From the NCBI GenBank assembly GCA_017464815.1, contig JAFTYI010000034.1, positions 1-41,303 on the forward strand: a DNA stretch of 41,303 nt, given 5' to 3'. A model generated the notes under the pieces. It saw nothing but the letters and a program-made list of their open reading frames with translations. It ran no database searches and was not told where the DNA came from. The DNA is from Bacteroidaceae bacterium (GTDB lineage Bacteria > Bacteroidota > Bacteroidia > Bacteroidales > Bacteroidaceae). This document shows, in pieces, positions 1 to 8,311 of this stretch (position 1 is the stretch's first letter; each line of letters begins with the position of its first letter). Position numbers and translations under genes: made by a program.

Positions 1-111
1 AAAGGGAAACCGGTAAAAGTGGCAATGATTGCGGTTGCGAACAAACTTTTGAAGCAAATTTTTGCCATCGTGAAAAATAATCAGGCGTATAGTGAAATTT
101 ATGCTATTTAA
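1..111 (+). pseudogene. IS110-family transposase, C-terminal end (cut by window edge)
   Basis: Frame 1 is open from the window edge to a TAA at 109-111 and reads KGKPVKVAMIAVANKLLKQ, then IFAIVKNNQAYSE. This basic stretch, with an Ala-rich helix, KLL and a closing QxY, is typical of the C-terminal end (Transposase_20 region) of IS110-type DEDD transposases. The rest lies outside the window, so I cannot tell whether the element is intact. IS110 elements usually lack long terminal inverted repeats, and none is evident just after the stop. Confidence 0.6.
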
Positions 112-325
112 TTTGGTTTTTAACACAGTTCATTCTGAACGCAGTGAAGACGGGTTGTTGAGGACTCTGTCCGAAAAATCTGAATACGTCAGCATTATAG
201 TGTTCTGCTTGCGTTTACAGATTCTTCGCTTCGCTCAGAATGACAGAGACATCATGTAAACCAATTATATACAACCGACTTTTCGGACTGGCCCAGATAA
301 AGGAGATAAGGGAGACAAAACTCTC
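112..325. repeat. Intergenic region with a 21-bp interspersed-type inverted repeat
   Basis: There is no gene here. One arm at 130-150 (TCATTCTGAACGCAGTGAAG) is nearly the reverse complement of the arm at 223-243 (TCTTCGCTTCGCTCAGAATG). A second pair, GTCCGAAAA at 169-177 and TTTTCGGAC at 280-288, interleaves with the first rather than nesting in it. Sequences of the type 'ATTCTGAGCGAAGCGAAGAAT' are dispersed in many bacterial genomes, so this is probably a repeat copy lying beside the IS110 remnant. Confidence 0.6.
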
Positions 326-3277
326 TTAAGGCTTCAACACGACTCCCAGGTTGCGCTTGCCATCCATCTTCACCGTCAGGGGTTTGTCGAAGCGGACGTG
401 GCGGAGGAAGCGGGTCTCTTCAACGGCGGGCAGGGAGTCGAGGAAGGCTTGGTCGTAGACTCCGTCGCCGCAGTAGGCGTTGATGGTGAAGTAACCTACG
501 CCAAAGGAGGTGAGGTTCTGGAAGAAGTGGGTGCCCTGACTGGGGTCGACGCGATAGTTGGTGAGGCCGGCTTCGACGATGACGCGGGCTGCCGAGATGT
601 GGGGCCACTTGACGGGGATGCCGAGCCACGTGTCGCTGCTGCCCCAACGGCCGGGGCCTACGAGGATGTAGTTCTTGCCCTCGTCGAGGAAACGGCGGTT
701 GAGTTGCTCGATGTCGTAGGCTATCAGTTGGTTGTTCGAGGCCGAGTAGCCTTCGGTCTTGACGTAGATGACGTCCTGAATGTCGCTGACGATGCCGTGG
801 CCCAGGGAGTTGGAGGAGCGCAGGATGGTCTCCTCGTCCTTCACGAGGGTGAGGTCTTCGTCGAGCATCTCCTTGCTGTCCACGATGGGGCGGATTTGCA
901 GGAGGTAGAAGGTGCCGGTGTTGTCGGGGTTGAGCTTCACGGCAAACTCTATCTCAACGGGGCGGCGCATCTCGCCCTGCCCGTAGGTCTGCACCAGTTG
1001 GAGGATTTTGGCCAGGGGGAAGGCGTCGTGTTGCAGGATGTTGGCAAAGGTCACCAGCTTGCGTCCGCCGGGCCAGATGCCGTCGCGGATGACCATGTCG
1101 TAGGGGTCGTAGGTGGAGGCGATGAGGGCAAGCGAGCCTTCGGCCTCGGCGTCCCTGACGTGGAGCTTGAGCAGGTTGAAGCCGTCGTCGATGGAGAAGT
1201 TGCTGCCGGCGTTCTTCATGTCGAGGGCATAGAAGTGGGTCTGTGTCTCGCGCAGGGCAATCTCCATCTCGCTGGTCTGCAACACCTGGTGGGGGTGATA
1301 GGGACACATGCGCAGGGTGAGTCCGCCATCCACGATGTATTTGCCCAGTCCGAGGGCGAGGCTGACGGTGCCTTCCTCGGCCTTCTCGTCGCCGATGGGA
1401 TAGTAGTTGAGCGAGCGGGCCACGCCGCTGATGTTGGGGTAGAAGTGGTCGCCATAGCGTGTGCCCACCACCTCTTGCAGGATGACGGCCATCTTCTCCT
1501 GGTCGATGACGTTGCTGGTGGCCTGCATGTAGGCTTTGCTGTCGCGATAGTAGACGGAGGCGTAGACGCCCTTGATGGCGTCGCTGAGCATGCGCAGCAT
1601 CTCGTACTTGTCCTCCAGATAGGGAATCATGTAGGTGGAGTAAATGCCTGCAAAGGGCTGATAGTGAGAATCTTCCAAGAGGCTGGACGAGCGGATGGCG
1701 ACGGGCGACTTCACCACGTCGAAGAAGGCGAAGAAGTCCTCCACCAGGCGGTCGGGCAACTTGGCACGCAGGAAGTGGCGCAGGATTTCCTCGTCGCTGG
1801 CATCGCTGAGGGCGATTTGGTAGAGGTTGTTCATGTCCATGAACTCGTCGAAGATGTCGGTGCAGAGGACGACGGTCTTGGGGATGGCCACGCGGGCATT
1901 CTCCAGTTCCTCGAACTCCTGGTGGCGCATCACCATGTTGTCGATGAAGGCGAGGCCACGGCCCTTGCCTCCGAGGGAGCCTTCGCCGATGCGGGCAAAG
2001 TTGGAGTAGCGGTCGAAGCGGTCGCGTTGGAAGACGGCCACCACGCCCTGGTTCTTCATCTTGCGGTACTTCACGATGGCCTCGAAGATGATTTGGCGGT
2101 GGGCATCCACGTCGTCGAGCGACTTCCAGGTAATCTCCTTCAGGAACTCGGCCACGGGGAACATGGCGCGGGAGTAGAGCCAGCGGCTCACGTGGTTGCG
2201 GCTGATGTGATAGAGCAGCAGTTCGTGGGGGATGGTGAAGATGTTCTCCTGCAGCTCCTTCAGGTTGTGGATGCGCACCACCTCCTCGCCCGTGTGGGGG
2301 TTGCGGAAGACGAAGTCGCCGAAGCCGAAGTTGTCCGACACGGTTTCGCGCAGGTCGACGTCCATCTTCTTGGAGTTCTTGTCAACGAAGCTCACGCCCA
2401 AACGGAAGGCTTCGAGCTTGTTTTCGCTCTCGGCCGATTGCAGGATGAGGGGCAGGTATTCGTCGCGCCGGTGAATCTCTTCGATGAGCTGTATGCCGGC
2501 CCGCGGGTCGACCTTGCCATCCTTGGGGAAGCGGGCGTCGGTGATGACGCCCAGCATGTTGGACGAATACTTGTTGTAGAGTGCCATCGCCTCCTCGTAG
2601 CTGCGGGCCAACACGATTTTCGGACGGCCGCGCATGCGCAGGGTGCGCTGGTGGGCGTTCAGGGCCTCGGTGGCGAACACCTGGCTTTGGCGGAGCACGA
2701 ACTTATAGAGATTGGGGAGCACCGAGGAGTAGAAGCGGATGGAGTCCTCCACCAAGAGGATCATCTGCACACCCACCTCGTTGATGTCGTGCTCGAGGTT
2801 CATCTTGTCCTCGATGAGTTTGATGATGGAGAGCAGCAGGTCGGTGTTTCCCAACCAGCAGAAGACGTATTCAAAGATGCTCAAGTCCTCGTTCTGCATG
2901 CGCCGGGTGATGCCGTGGGAAAAGGGGGTGAGCACCACGATGGGCGTGTCGGCATACTGTTGCTTGACGCTGCGGGCAATGTCGAAGGCATCGTTGTTGT
3001 CGGTGCCCGGCATACAGATGACGAGGTCAAAGGTGGTGGTAGCCAGTTTCTCCTGTGCCTCCTCCATGGTGGATGCCTGGGTGAAGCGTGGCGGATAGCG
3101 AAGGCTGAGGTTCATGTACTCGTTGAAAATCTTCTCGTCCACGCGCCCGTCGTCCTCCAGCATGAAGGCATCGTAGGGGTTGGCAATGAGAAGCACGTTG
3201 AAGATACGCCGCGTCATCAGGTTGGCAAACGACGTATCCTTGAAGTAGAGCTGATTCAGTTTATACTTGCTAAGCAT
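326..3277 (-). CDS. PEP/pyruvate-binding (PPDK_N) protein with receiver-like N-terminal domains
   Basis: A 983-residue protein. Two receiver-like segments come first, at about 25-150 and 170-310; the second has LLVEDS and GVITDARFP, the usual acidic-pair and phospho-acceptor positions. A PPDK_N ATP-grasp nucleotide-binding domain follows at about 425-800, with LGGKGRGLAFID, AIRSSSLLEDSHYQPFAGIY and FYLLQIRPIVD. The last about 180 residues contain GPGRWGSSDTWLGIP. The phospho-histidine swivel domain and the PEP-utilising TIM barrel of PEP synthase and PPDK are not visible, so the common label 'PEP synthase' is doubtful; it may be an ATP-dependent phosphotransferase responding to a signal. It has its own promoter just upstream, separate from the his genes. 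Start ATG at 3277. Confidence 0.85.
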   Translation of the reverse strand: MLSKYKLNQLYFKDTSFANLMTRRIFNVLLIANPYDAFMLEDDGRVDEKIFNEYMNLSLRYPPRFTQASTMEEAQEKLATTTFDLVICMPGTDNNDAFDIARSVKQQYADTPIVVLTPFSHGITRRMQNEDLSIFEYVFCWLGNTDLLLSIIKLIEDKMNLEHDINEVGVQMILLVEDSIRFYSSVLPNLYKFVLRQSQVFATEALNAHQRTLRMRGRPKIVLARSYEEAMALYNKYSSNMLGVITDARFPKDGKVDPRAGIQLIEEIHRRDEYLPLILQSAESENKLEAFRLGVSFVDKNSKKMDVDLRETVSDNFGFGDFVFRNPHTGEEVVRIHNLKELQENIFTIPHELLLYHISRNHVSRWLYSRAMFPVAEFLKEITWKSLDDVDAHRQIIFEAIVKYRKMKNQGVVAVFQRDRFDRYSNFARIGEGSLGGKGRGLAFIDNMVMRHQEFEELENARVAIPKTVVLCTDIFDEFMDMNNLYQIALSDASDEEILRHFLRAKLPDRLVEDFFAFFDVVKSPVAIRSSSLLEDSHYQPFAGIYSTYMIPYLEDKYEMLRMLSDAIKGVYASVYYRDSKAYMQATSNVIDQEKMAVILQEVVGTRYGDHFYPNISGVARSLNYYPIGDEKAEEGTVSLALGLGKYIVDGGLTLRMCPYHPHQVLQTSEMEIALRETQTHFYALDMKNAGSNFSIDDGFNLLKLHVRDAEAEGSLALIASTYDPYDMVIRDGIWPGGRKLVTFANILQHDAFPLAKILQLVQTYGQGEMRRPVEIEFAVKLNPDNTGTFYLLQIRPIVDSKEMLDEDLTLVKDEETILRSSNSLGHGIVSDIQDVIYVKTEGYSASNNQLIAYDIEQLNRRFLDEGKNYILVGPGRWGSSDTWLGIPVKWPHISAARVIVEAGLTNYRVDPSQGTHFFQNLTSFGVGYFTINAYCGDGVYDQAFLDSLPAVEETRFLRHVRFDKPLTVKMDGKRNLGVVLKP

Positions 3278-3312
3278 CTTACACCTTATTTATATACATT
3301 AAATACTATTTA

Positions 3313-3344
3313 CAAACATAGTTCGAATAGGGAGATTCCCCAAC
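3313..3344 (-). promoter_or_regulatory. Promoter of the PPDK_N-domain gene
   Basis: On the minus strand the -7 box TATGTTTG (3320-3313) fits TAnnTTTG. GTTG lies 20 bp upstream (3344-3341), one base off the -33 TTTG. Transcription would start near 3306, about 28 nt before the ATG. Confidence 0.6.
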
Positions 3345-3366
3345 AATTCCCGATGAGATTGTCCAA

Positions 3367-3449
3367 GGGGCATAATGACCCTCCGTTGCGAGTCATAATG
3401 ACTCATGACCACGGGTCATAATGACTCTTGCTCATGGGTCATAATGACC
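3367..3449. repeat. 23-bp-period palindromic tandem array between hisC and the PPDK_N gene
   Basis: Four copies of the core CATAATGAC are spaced exactly 23 bp apart. Three sit in odd-centred palindromes, such as GGGTCATAATGACCC and GAGTCATAATGACTC. The spacers between the cores vary. The array lies downstream of hisC and upstream of the next promoter. Confidence 0.8.
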
Positions 3450-3543
3450 CTTAAAACGCCCCCTTTTTGCCTCTTTTCACACGTTTCACACGCATAAAGA
3501 GGAGGGGTCAGCAGAATTGCAAATTAATCTTTACACCCACCAC

Positions 3544-4596
3544 TTACCGCAGGAAGGCACGCATGGCCTCCATCAGTGCATCGTTCTCCTCGGGGGAGCC
3601 CACGGTGATGCGCAGGCAGTTGGCACAGAGTTGCACACGATGGCGGTTGCGCACGATGATGCCCTGGGTGAGCAGGTAGTCGTAAAGCGCCTGAGCATCC
3701 CTCACACGCACCAACACGAAGTTGGCATCTGAGGGAAAGACATGGCTAGTATCGGGATATTCCGTTAAAGAAGCTATCAGACGGGTGCGCTCGGCCTTGA
3801 GCAGCGCCACCCACTTCACAATCTGTCCGTAGTCGGCCAACACCTCCAGCGCCTGACGCTGGGTGAGGACGTTCACGTTGTAGGGGTACTTCACCTTGTT
3901 GAACAGCCCTATCACCTCGGGCGAGGCAAGGGCTATGCCCAAGCGGATGCCGGCCGAAGCCCACGCCTTCGAGAAGGTCTGCAACACGATGAGCCTCGGG
4001 AAGTCGGCCAACAGGCGGGCAAACGAGGGGGCGTCCATGAAGTCGGCATACGCCTCGTCCACCACCACCATGCCTTCGAAGCGGGTGAGCACCTTCATCA
4101 GCTCGTCGCGCTCGAGGCACTGCCCCGTGGGGTTGTTGGGCGAGCAGAGGAAGATGGCCTTGGTGTGCCCATCCACGGCCGCCAGCAGGGCGTCGGCACT
4201 GAAGCGGAAGTTGCCCGCCTCATCCGTGGCCAAAGGCACCGGGCGGTAGGCCACGTTGTTCACGTCGGCACACACCTCGTACATGCCGTAGGTGGGGGCT
4301 ATGCTCACCACATTGTCCACCCCCGGTTCACAGAAGATGCGGAAGACGAGGTCGATGGCCTCATCGCTTCCGTTGCCCAGGAAGATGCACTCCTCCTCCA
4401 CCCCCTTGATGGGAGCCAACAGGCGCTTCACCTCCGTCTGCAAAGGGTCGGGATAGCGGTTGTAGGGTTCGTGATAGGGACTTTCGTTGGCGTCGAGAAA
4501 CACCTTGGCATCAAACCCCTTGTACTCATCGCGAGCCGAAGAGTAGGGCTTCAAGCTCCAGATGTTGGGGCGAACGATATCTTGTAGAGTTTTCAT
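3544..4596 (-). CDS. hisC: Histidinol-phosphate aminotransferase
   Basis: About 350 residues, the normal length for this PLP fold-type I enzyme. It converts imidazole-acetol phosphate plus glutamate to L-histidinol phosphate. Visible motifs are the substrate-side [15 protein letters not shown], the cofactor-binding [18 protein letters not shown] (the PLP-pyridine Asp), and [15 protein letters not shown], which holds the Schiff-base Lys. The start [10 protein letters not shown] at 4596 is preferred; an ATG two codons upstream (4602) is also possible. It follows hisD with a gap of about 40 bp in the same operon. In other Bacteroides I would expect hisB next, but it is not here. Confidence 0.95.
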   Translation of the reverse strand: MKTLQDIVRPNIWSLKPYSSARDEYKGFDAKVFLDANESPYHEPYNRYPDPLQTEVKRLLAPIKGVEEECIFLGNGSDEAIDLVFRIFCEPGVDNVVSIAPTYGMYEVCADVNNVAYRPVPLATDEAGNFRFSADALLAAVDGHTKAIFLCSPNNPTGQCLERDELMKVLTRFEGMVVVDEAYADFMDAPSFARLLADFPRLIVLQTFSKAWASAGIRLGIALASPEVIGLFNKVKYPYNVNVLTQRQALEVLADYGQIVKWVALLKAERTRLIASLTEYPDTSHVFPSDANFVLVRVRDAQALYDYLLTQGIIVRNRHRVQLCANCLRITVGSPEENDALMEAMRAFLR

Positions 4597-4636
4597 ATAC
4601 ACTATTCTTGTTTTTGATTAACATCCTCCTACACTC

Positions 4637-5920
4637 CTACAGCAGGCTCTCCAACCGCACAGTGACGGCATTCTTGTGTGCATCCAACTGCTCGCTGGCG
4701 GCCATCACCTCGATGGCAGGGCCGATGGCGGCAATGCCCTCGGGGGTAATCTCCTGGAAGGTAATCTTGCGGATGAAGCTATCGAGGCTTACCCCGCTAT
4801 ATGCCTTGGCGTAGCCGTTGGTGGGCAGGGTGTGGTTGGTGCCCGAGGCATAGTCGCCCGCACTCTCGGGCGAAAGGGAGCCGAGGAACACCGAGCCGGC
4901 ATTCACCACGCGGGCGGCCAGCGCCATGTAGTCGCGCGTCTCAATAATCAGGTGCTCGGGCGCATAGCTGTTGGTCATCTCCATCGCCTCGTCCATGTCC
5001 TTGACAAGTATCAGCTTGCTGTGCTCCAACGAGCGGGCGGCAATCTCCTTGCGTGGAAGGGCGGCCAACTGGCGCTCCACCTCCTCCCCGACACGGGCAA
5101 TCAGTTGCTCGTCGTCGGTCACCAGGATGGCCTGACTGTCCACCCCATGCTCGGCTTGCGACAACAGGTCGGCGGCCACAAAGGCCGGATTGGCCGACGA
5201 GTCGGCCAACACCTCCACCTCCGAAGGGCCGGCAGGCATGTCGATGGCCACGTCACGCAGAGACACCTGTTGCTTGGCGGCGGTAACATACTGGTTGCCA
5301 GGGCCGAAGATCTTGTACACCTTGGGCACACTCTCGGTGCCGTAGGCCATGGCGCCGATGGCTTGCACGCCACCAATCTTGTATATGCGGCTCACACCGG
5401 CCACCCGTGCGGCATAGAGGATGGCGGGATGGATGCTGCCATCGCGGGCAGGCGGAGTGCAGAGCACAATCTCGCCACACCCGGCAATGCGTGCGGGAGT
5501 GGCCAACATCAACACAGTGGAGAAGAGCGGAGCCGTGCCGCCAGGGATGTAGAGGCCCACCTTCTCGATGGCTACCGCCCGTTGCCAACAGGTGACACCG
5601 GGATGCGTCTCCACCCGTTTGCCCTCGAAGCGCTGGGCGGTGTGAAACTTCTCGATGTTGGCGTGTGCCAGCTCAATGGCGGCCTTCAACTCGGGAGTCA
5701 CCAGGCGTGCCCCCTCCTCCATCTCTTCTTGGGTGACGGTCAATGAGGCGAGTTGCACCTTGTCGAACTTCTCTTCATACTCGAGCACGGCGCGGTCGCC
5801 CTCGGTGCGCACCCGCTGAAGCACCTCATTGACGGTGCCACGCAACGCCTCCACGTCCAATGTCGGACGGCGGAGCAGTTCACTCCATGTCTCCTTGGCC
5901 GGATATCTGTATATCTTCAT
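4637..5920 (-). CDS. hisD: Histidinol dehydrogenase
   Basis: A 427-residue zinc-dependent enzyme that oxidises L-histidinol through the aldehyde to histidine in two NAD+ steps. Typical motifs are VGLYIPGGTAPLFSTVLM, FGPGNQYVTAAKQ, DMPAGPSEVEVLAD, LLSQAEHGVDSQA (Gln and His zinc ligands), APEHLIIET (Glu and His) and SAGDYASGTNHTLPT. The start MKIYRYPAKETW at 5920 is chosen. The reading frame stays open for 18 more codons upstream, but that extension is basic and Cys-rich and unlike the family. It lies between hisG and hisC; the gap to hisG is about 90 bp. Confidence 0.96.
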   Translation of the reverse strand: MKIYRYPAKETWSELLRRPTLDVEALRGTVNEVLQRVRTEGDRAVLEYEEKFDKVQLASLTVTQEEMEEGARLVTPELKAAIELAHANIEKFHTAQRFEGKRVETHPGVTCWQRAVAIEKVGLYIPGGTAPLFSTVLMLATPARIAGCGEIVLCTPPARDGSIHPAILYAARVAGVSRIYKIGGVQAIGAMAYGTESVPKVYKIFGPGNQYVTAAKQQVSLRDVAIDMPAGPSEVEVLADSSANPAFVAADLLSQAEHGVDSQAILVTDDEQLIARVGEEVERQLAALPRKEIAARSLEHSKLILVKDMDEAMEMTNSYAPEHLIIETRDYMALAARVVNAGSVFLGSLSPESAGDYASGTNHTLPTNGYAKAYSGVSLDSFIRKITFQEITPEGIAAIGPAIEVMAASEQLDAHKNAVTVRLESLL

Positions 5921-6013
5921 AATCGAATCTTTATCATAAGAGCATTTTATTCTGCATCGGGGTCGTTCAAACACATGTTGAAAACCCCAAAAGCATGTCT
6001 CTCTCTCCCTGTC

Positions 6014-6865
6014 TTACAATATCATCTTCTCAATGGGCAACACCAGTATTCCCTCGGCACCCAACGCCTTCAGTTTGCCGATGATTTCCCAAAAACGCTT
6101 CTGGTCGAGCACGGTGTGCACCGAGCTCCACCCCTCCTGTGCAAGGGGCATCACCGTGGGGCTTTTCATGCCGGGAAGCACGTCGATGATTTCCTTCAGC
6201 TTCTCGGTGGGGGCATTCATCAGCACATACTTCTTGTCCTCGGCCATCTTCACCGCCTCGATGCGAAAGAGCATCTCCTCCAGCACCTCGCGCTTCTCGG
6301 GGCTAAGGTTCTTGTTGCCGATGAGCAGTGCCTCTGACTTCATCACCACCTCCACCTCGCGCAAGTTGTTGCTCACGAGTGTCGAACCTGAGCTGACGAT
6401 GTCGAAGATGGCGTCGGCCAACCCGATGCCGGGGGCAATCTCCACCGAGCCGGTGATGACGTGAATGTCGGTCTTCACCCCGTTCTTTGCCATGAAGTCC
6501 TTCAGGATTTCGGGATACGAGGTGGCTATCTTCTTGCCTTGAAACCACTTCAAGCCCGTGTATTCGATGGCGGCAGGGATGGCCAACGACAAGCGGCACT
6601 TGCTGAATCCCAAGCGACGGATAACCTCGGCATCCTCCTTGCGCTCGAGATACTCGTTTTCACCCACAATGCCCAAGTCGGCCACACCGCTGGCTACTGA
6701 CTGGGGAATGTCGTCGTCGCGCAGGAAGAGCACCTCAACGGGGAAGTTGGTGGATTGCACCAACAGGGTTCTTTTCGACGAACTCAACTTGATGTCCGAC
6801 TCGCGCAAGAGCTCCATTGTCTCTTCATAGAGGCGGCCTTTGGATTGTACTGCAATTCTAAGCAT
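6014..6865 (-). CDS. hisG: ATP phosphoribosyltransferase, long form
   Basis: A 283-residue protein catalysing the first and committed step of histidine synthesis: ATP plus PRPP to phosphoribosyl-ATP. The catalytic part has LRIAVQSKGRLYEETMELL, SGVADLGIVGENEYLER and DAIFDIVSSGSTLVSNNL (the PRPP loop). The C-terminal about 75 residues (VLMNAPTEKLKEIIDVLPG to the end) form the ACT-like domain of the long, homo-hexameric HisG, which does not need HisZ and is inhibited by histidine. It is first in the operon, behind the His-codon leader and terminator at 6939-7068. Confidence 0.96.
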   Translation of the reverse strand: MLRIAVQSKGRLYEETMELLRESDIKLSSSKRTLLVQSTNFPVEVLFLRDDDIPQSVASGVADLGIVGENEYLERKEDAEVIRRLGFSKCRLSLAIPAAIEYTGLKWFQGKKIATSYPEILKDFMAKNGVKTDIHVITGSVEIAPGIGLADAIFDIVSSGSTLVSNNLREVEVVMKSEALLIGNKNLSPEKREVLEEMLFRIEAVKMAEDKKYVLMNAPTEKLKEIIDVLPGMKSPTVMPLAQEGWSSVHTVLDQKRFWEIIGKLKALGAEGILVLPIEKMIL

Positions 6866-6938
6866 AATATTCTTCTATGTATTTTATCTTCTATTTTCTT
6901 CTATTTCCTTGTCTGTTCACCCTTGACCGGCAACAATG

Positions 6939-6974
6939 AAAAAAGGAAGCTCCCCTCATCCGGCAAAGCTCCCC
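6939..6974 (-). terminator. Attenuator terminator of the his leader, with overlapping antiterminator
   Basis: On the minus strand GGGGAGCT (6974-6967) can pair with AGCTTCCT (6950-6943), including G-U pairs, and six U follow (6944-6939). The 5' arm overlaps AGCTTTGCCG (6970-6961), which can instead pair with CGGTAGGCT (7016-7008) just after the leader-peptide stop. CGG of that segment can also pair with CCG inside the peptide's end. This is the 1:2, 2:3, 3:4 arrangement of an attenuator. The folds were found by eye, with no energy calculation. Confidence 0.65.
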
Positions 6975-7020
6975 ATTATTTTGTTATCCGACACAAACGC
7001 AACATGCAGCCTACCGAAAC

Positions 7021-7068
7021 TTATTCGACGGGAAGATGATGATGGCGATGTGTGGTTGTCAGATTCAT
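7021..7068 (-). CDS. hisL: Histidine leader peptide MNLTTTHRHHHLPVE
   Basis: A 16-codon reading frame (15 residues plus TAA) starts about 18 nt after the predicted transcription start of the hisG operon. Four of five consecutive codons are His (H-R-H-H-H), preceded by three Thr codons. This is the hallmark of a leader peptide whose translation measures charged tRNA-His, as in the enterobacterial his operon. It is followed by alternative hairpins and an intrinsic terminator before hisG. The symbol is given by analogy of role, not by sequence homology. Confidence 0.75.
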   Translation of the reverse strand: MNLTTTHRHHHLPVE

Positions 7069-7092
7069 ATTGCTCAATCTTTTAATTTGCCG

Positions 7093-7124
7093 CAAAATTA
7101 CATCGTTTAATTGACAAATGCAAA
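7093..7124 (-). promoter_or_regulatory. Promoter of the hisG-hisD-hisC operon
   Basis: On the minus strand TTTG at 7124-7121, a 20-bp spacer and TAATTTTG at 7100-7093 are a full match to the Bacteroidetes consensus. Transcription would start near 7086, leaving a leader of about 220 nt before hisG. Confidence 0.8.
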
Positions 7125-7166
7125 CAATCTAGCAGATTTTTCTTTCAAATGTATCTTTTTTACGCT

Positions 7167-7643
7167 TTATTCTTCCAAATCGCACGATTCGAAGCCCATT
7201 TCCTCGCGTGCCTTTTCGGGAGGGAAGGTGAAGTAGAGACATTGGGCGCGGGTACACAGTTCCCCTACCTTATTATATATAGAGGCCTCCACGGTCACCA
7301 GATTGCGGCGTTGCTCCACCACGTGCGCCTCCAAGTCGATGTACTCGTCGCGTGTCGAAATCGAGCGCTTGTATTGCGTCTCCATCTTCGAAGTGACACC
7401 GGCGCGTTGCAACTGGCGCATCACCGCCCACGCACAAATTTCGTCGAGCAACGTGGCTTGGATGCCGCCGTGAAGCGTGTCAATCCATCCCTGATACTCG
7501 GCTCGGAGGGGCCATCGGCACACCACCTTGTCGCCCGCTTCGTAAAACTCCATCTTCACACCGTAAGGATTGTTGGGCGCACATCCGAAGCAATAGTATC
7601 CCTCGCGATTCAGCCAAGGGTTCTTAATCTTCTTTTTCTCCAT
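7167..7643 (-). CDS. PaaI-type hotdog thioesterase
   Basis: A 158-residue single-domain hotdog protein, probably an acyl-CoA thioesterase acting in the cytosol. The family signature is LHGGIQATLLDEICAWAV, with HGG in the loop before the central hot-dog helix. A conserved N-terminal YYCFGCAPNNPYGVKMEF is typical of the PaaI/YigI-like group. The strands with YKRSISTRDEYIDLEAHVV and LVTVEASIYNKVGELCTRAQ fit the fold. The substrate cannot be read from sequence. It lies downstream of ridA but is separated from it by a strong terminator-like hairpin, so it may be a separate unit, although I found no clear promoter. Confidence 0.8.
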   Translation of the reverse strand: MEKKKIKNPWLNREGYYCFGCAPNNPYGVKMEFYEAGDKVVCRWPLRAEYQGWIDTLHGGIQATLLDEICAWAVMRQLQRAGVTSKMETQYKRSISTRDEYIDLEAHVVEQRRNLVTVEASIYNKVGELCTRAQCLYFTFPPEKAREEMGFESCDLEE

Positions 7644-7653
7644 ATAACTACAA

Positions 7654-7703
7654 CTTTTTTCTCCCCCGCCTGAAAAAACTTTTTTCTAGACGGGGGAGAA
7701 AAA
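7654..7703. terminator. Bidirectional hairpin terminator between ridA and the thioesterase gene
   Basis: A long stem (TTTTTTCTCCCCCGCCTGAA at 7655-7674 against the reverse complement ending near 7703) has A/T-rich flanks, giving U-runs on both strands. It would end the ridA transcript. Confidence 0.75.
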
Positions 7704-7737
7704 TTCTCATGCTTTTATTGCCTTACAACGAGAGGAA

Positions 7738-8118
7738 TCAGCCACGCACGGCGATGCTCTCAATCTCCACCAAGGCGCCCTTGGGAAGCTGCTTCACGGC
7801 AAAGGCCGAACGGGCAGGATATGCACCGCTGAAGTAGCTGGCGTACACCTCGTTCATCTCCACGAACATGGCAATGTCGGCCAGGAAGACGGTTGTCTTC
7901 ACCACATTGTCCAACGTGAGGCCCGCCTCGGCAAGCACTGCCTTGATGTTTTCAAACACTTGGGTTGTCTGCTCCTTGATGCCACCCTCAACCACGTCGC
8001 CCGTGGCGGGATTAACGGGTATCTGACCTGAAAGGAACACCATGTTACCCACCTCAATAGCCTGACTGTAAGGGCCGATAGCCGCAGGAGCATTGGGAGT
8101 TGAAATCACTTTTTTCAT
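7738..8118 (-). CDS. ridA: RidA family reactive-intermediate deaminase
   Basis: A 126-residue protein of the YjgF/YER057c/UK114 family, which hydrolyses 2-aminoacrylate and other enamines released by PLP enzymes. Visible are the N-terminal [50 protein letters not shown], the key Arg in [12 protein letters not shown] and the Glu in VEIESIAV at the C-terminus. These are the active-site positions of the deaminating RidA subfamily. The protein would act as a cytosolic trimer. It is transcribed away from rho; a good promoter for it overlaps the probable rho promoter. Confidence 0.92.
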   Translation of the reverse strand: MKKVISTPNAPAAIGPYSQAIEVGNMVFLSGQIPVNPATGDVVEGGIKEQTTQVFENIKAVLAEAGLTLDNVVKTTVFLADIAMFVEMNEVYASYFSGAYPARSAFAVKQLPKGALVEIESIAVRG

Positions 8119-8311
8119 AAACGTTACACTATGTTTTTTTGGTTAGTTATTATATAAATAATGTAAATGATGGTGCTAAATTACGAAATTCCTACGGTAT
8201 GACACGAACATTTCCCCGAGTTTTACGTTCATTTAACATCACAAGTTGGGGCGACGCCTCAAAAAAAATAAGGTAAATCTGATAAAAAACGGAAGAAAAG
8301 TAAGGCTATGT

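Noticed and set aside
326-3277. Annotation as active PEP synthase or pyruvate phosphate dikinase
   Set aside because: The phosphohistidine and PEP-barrel domains are not seen.
398-3421. A 1007-codon open frame on the plus strand
   Set aside because: It is the antisense shadow of the PPDK_N gene; its translation has no domain, is strongly Val/Gly/His/Asp biased as antisense frames of G+C-rich genes are, and runs into the 23-bp array.
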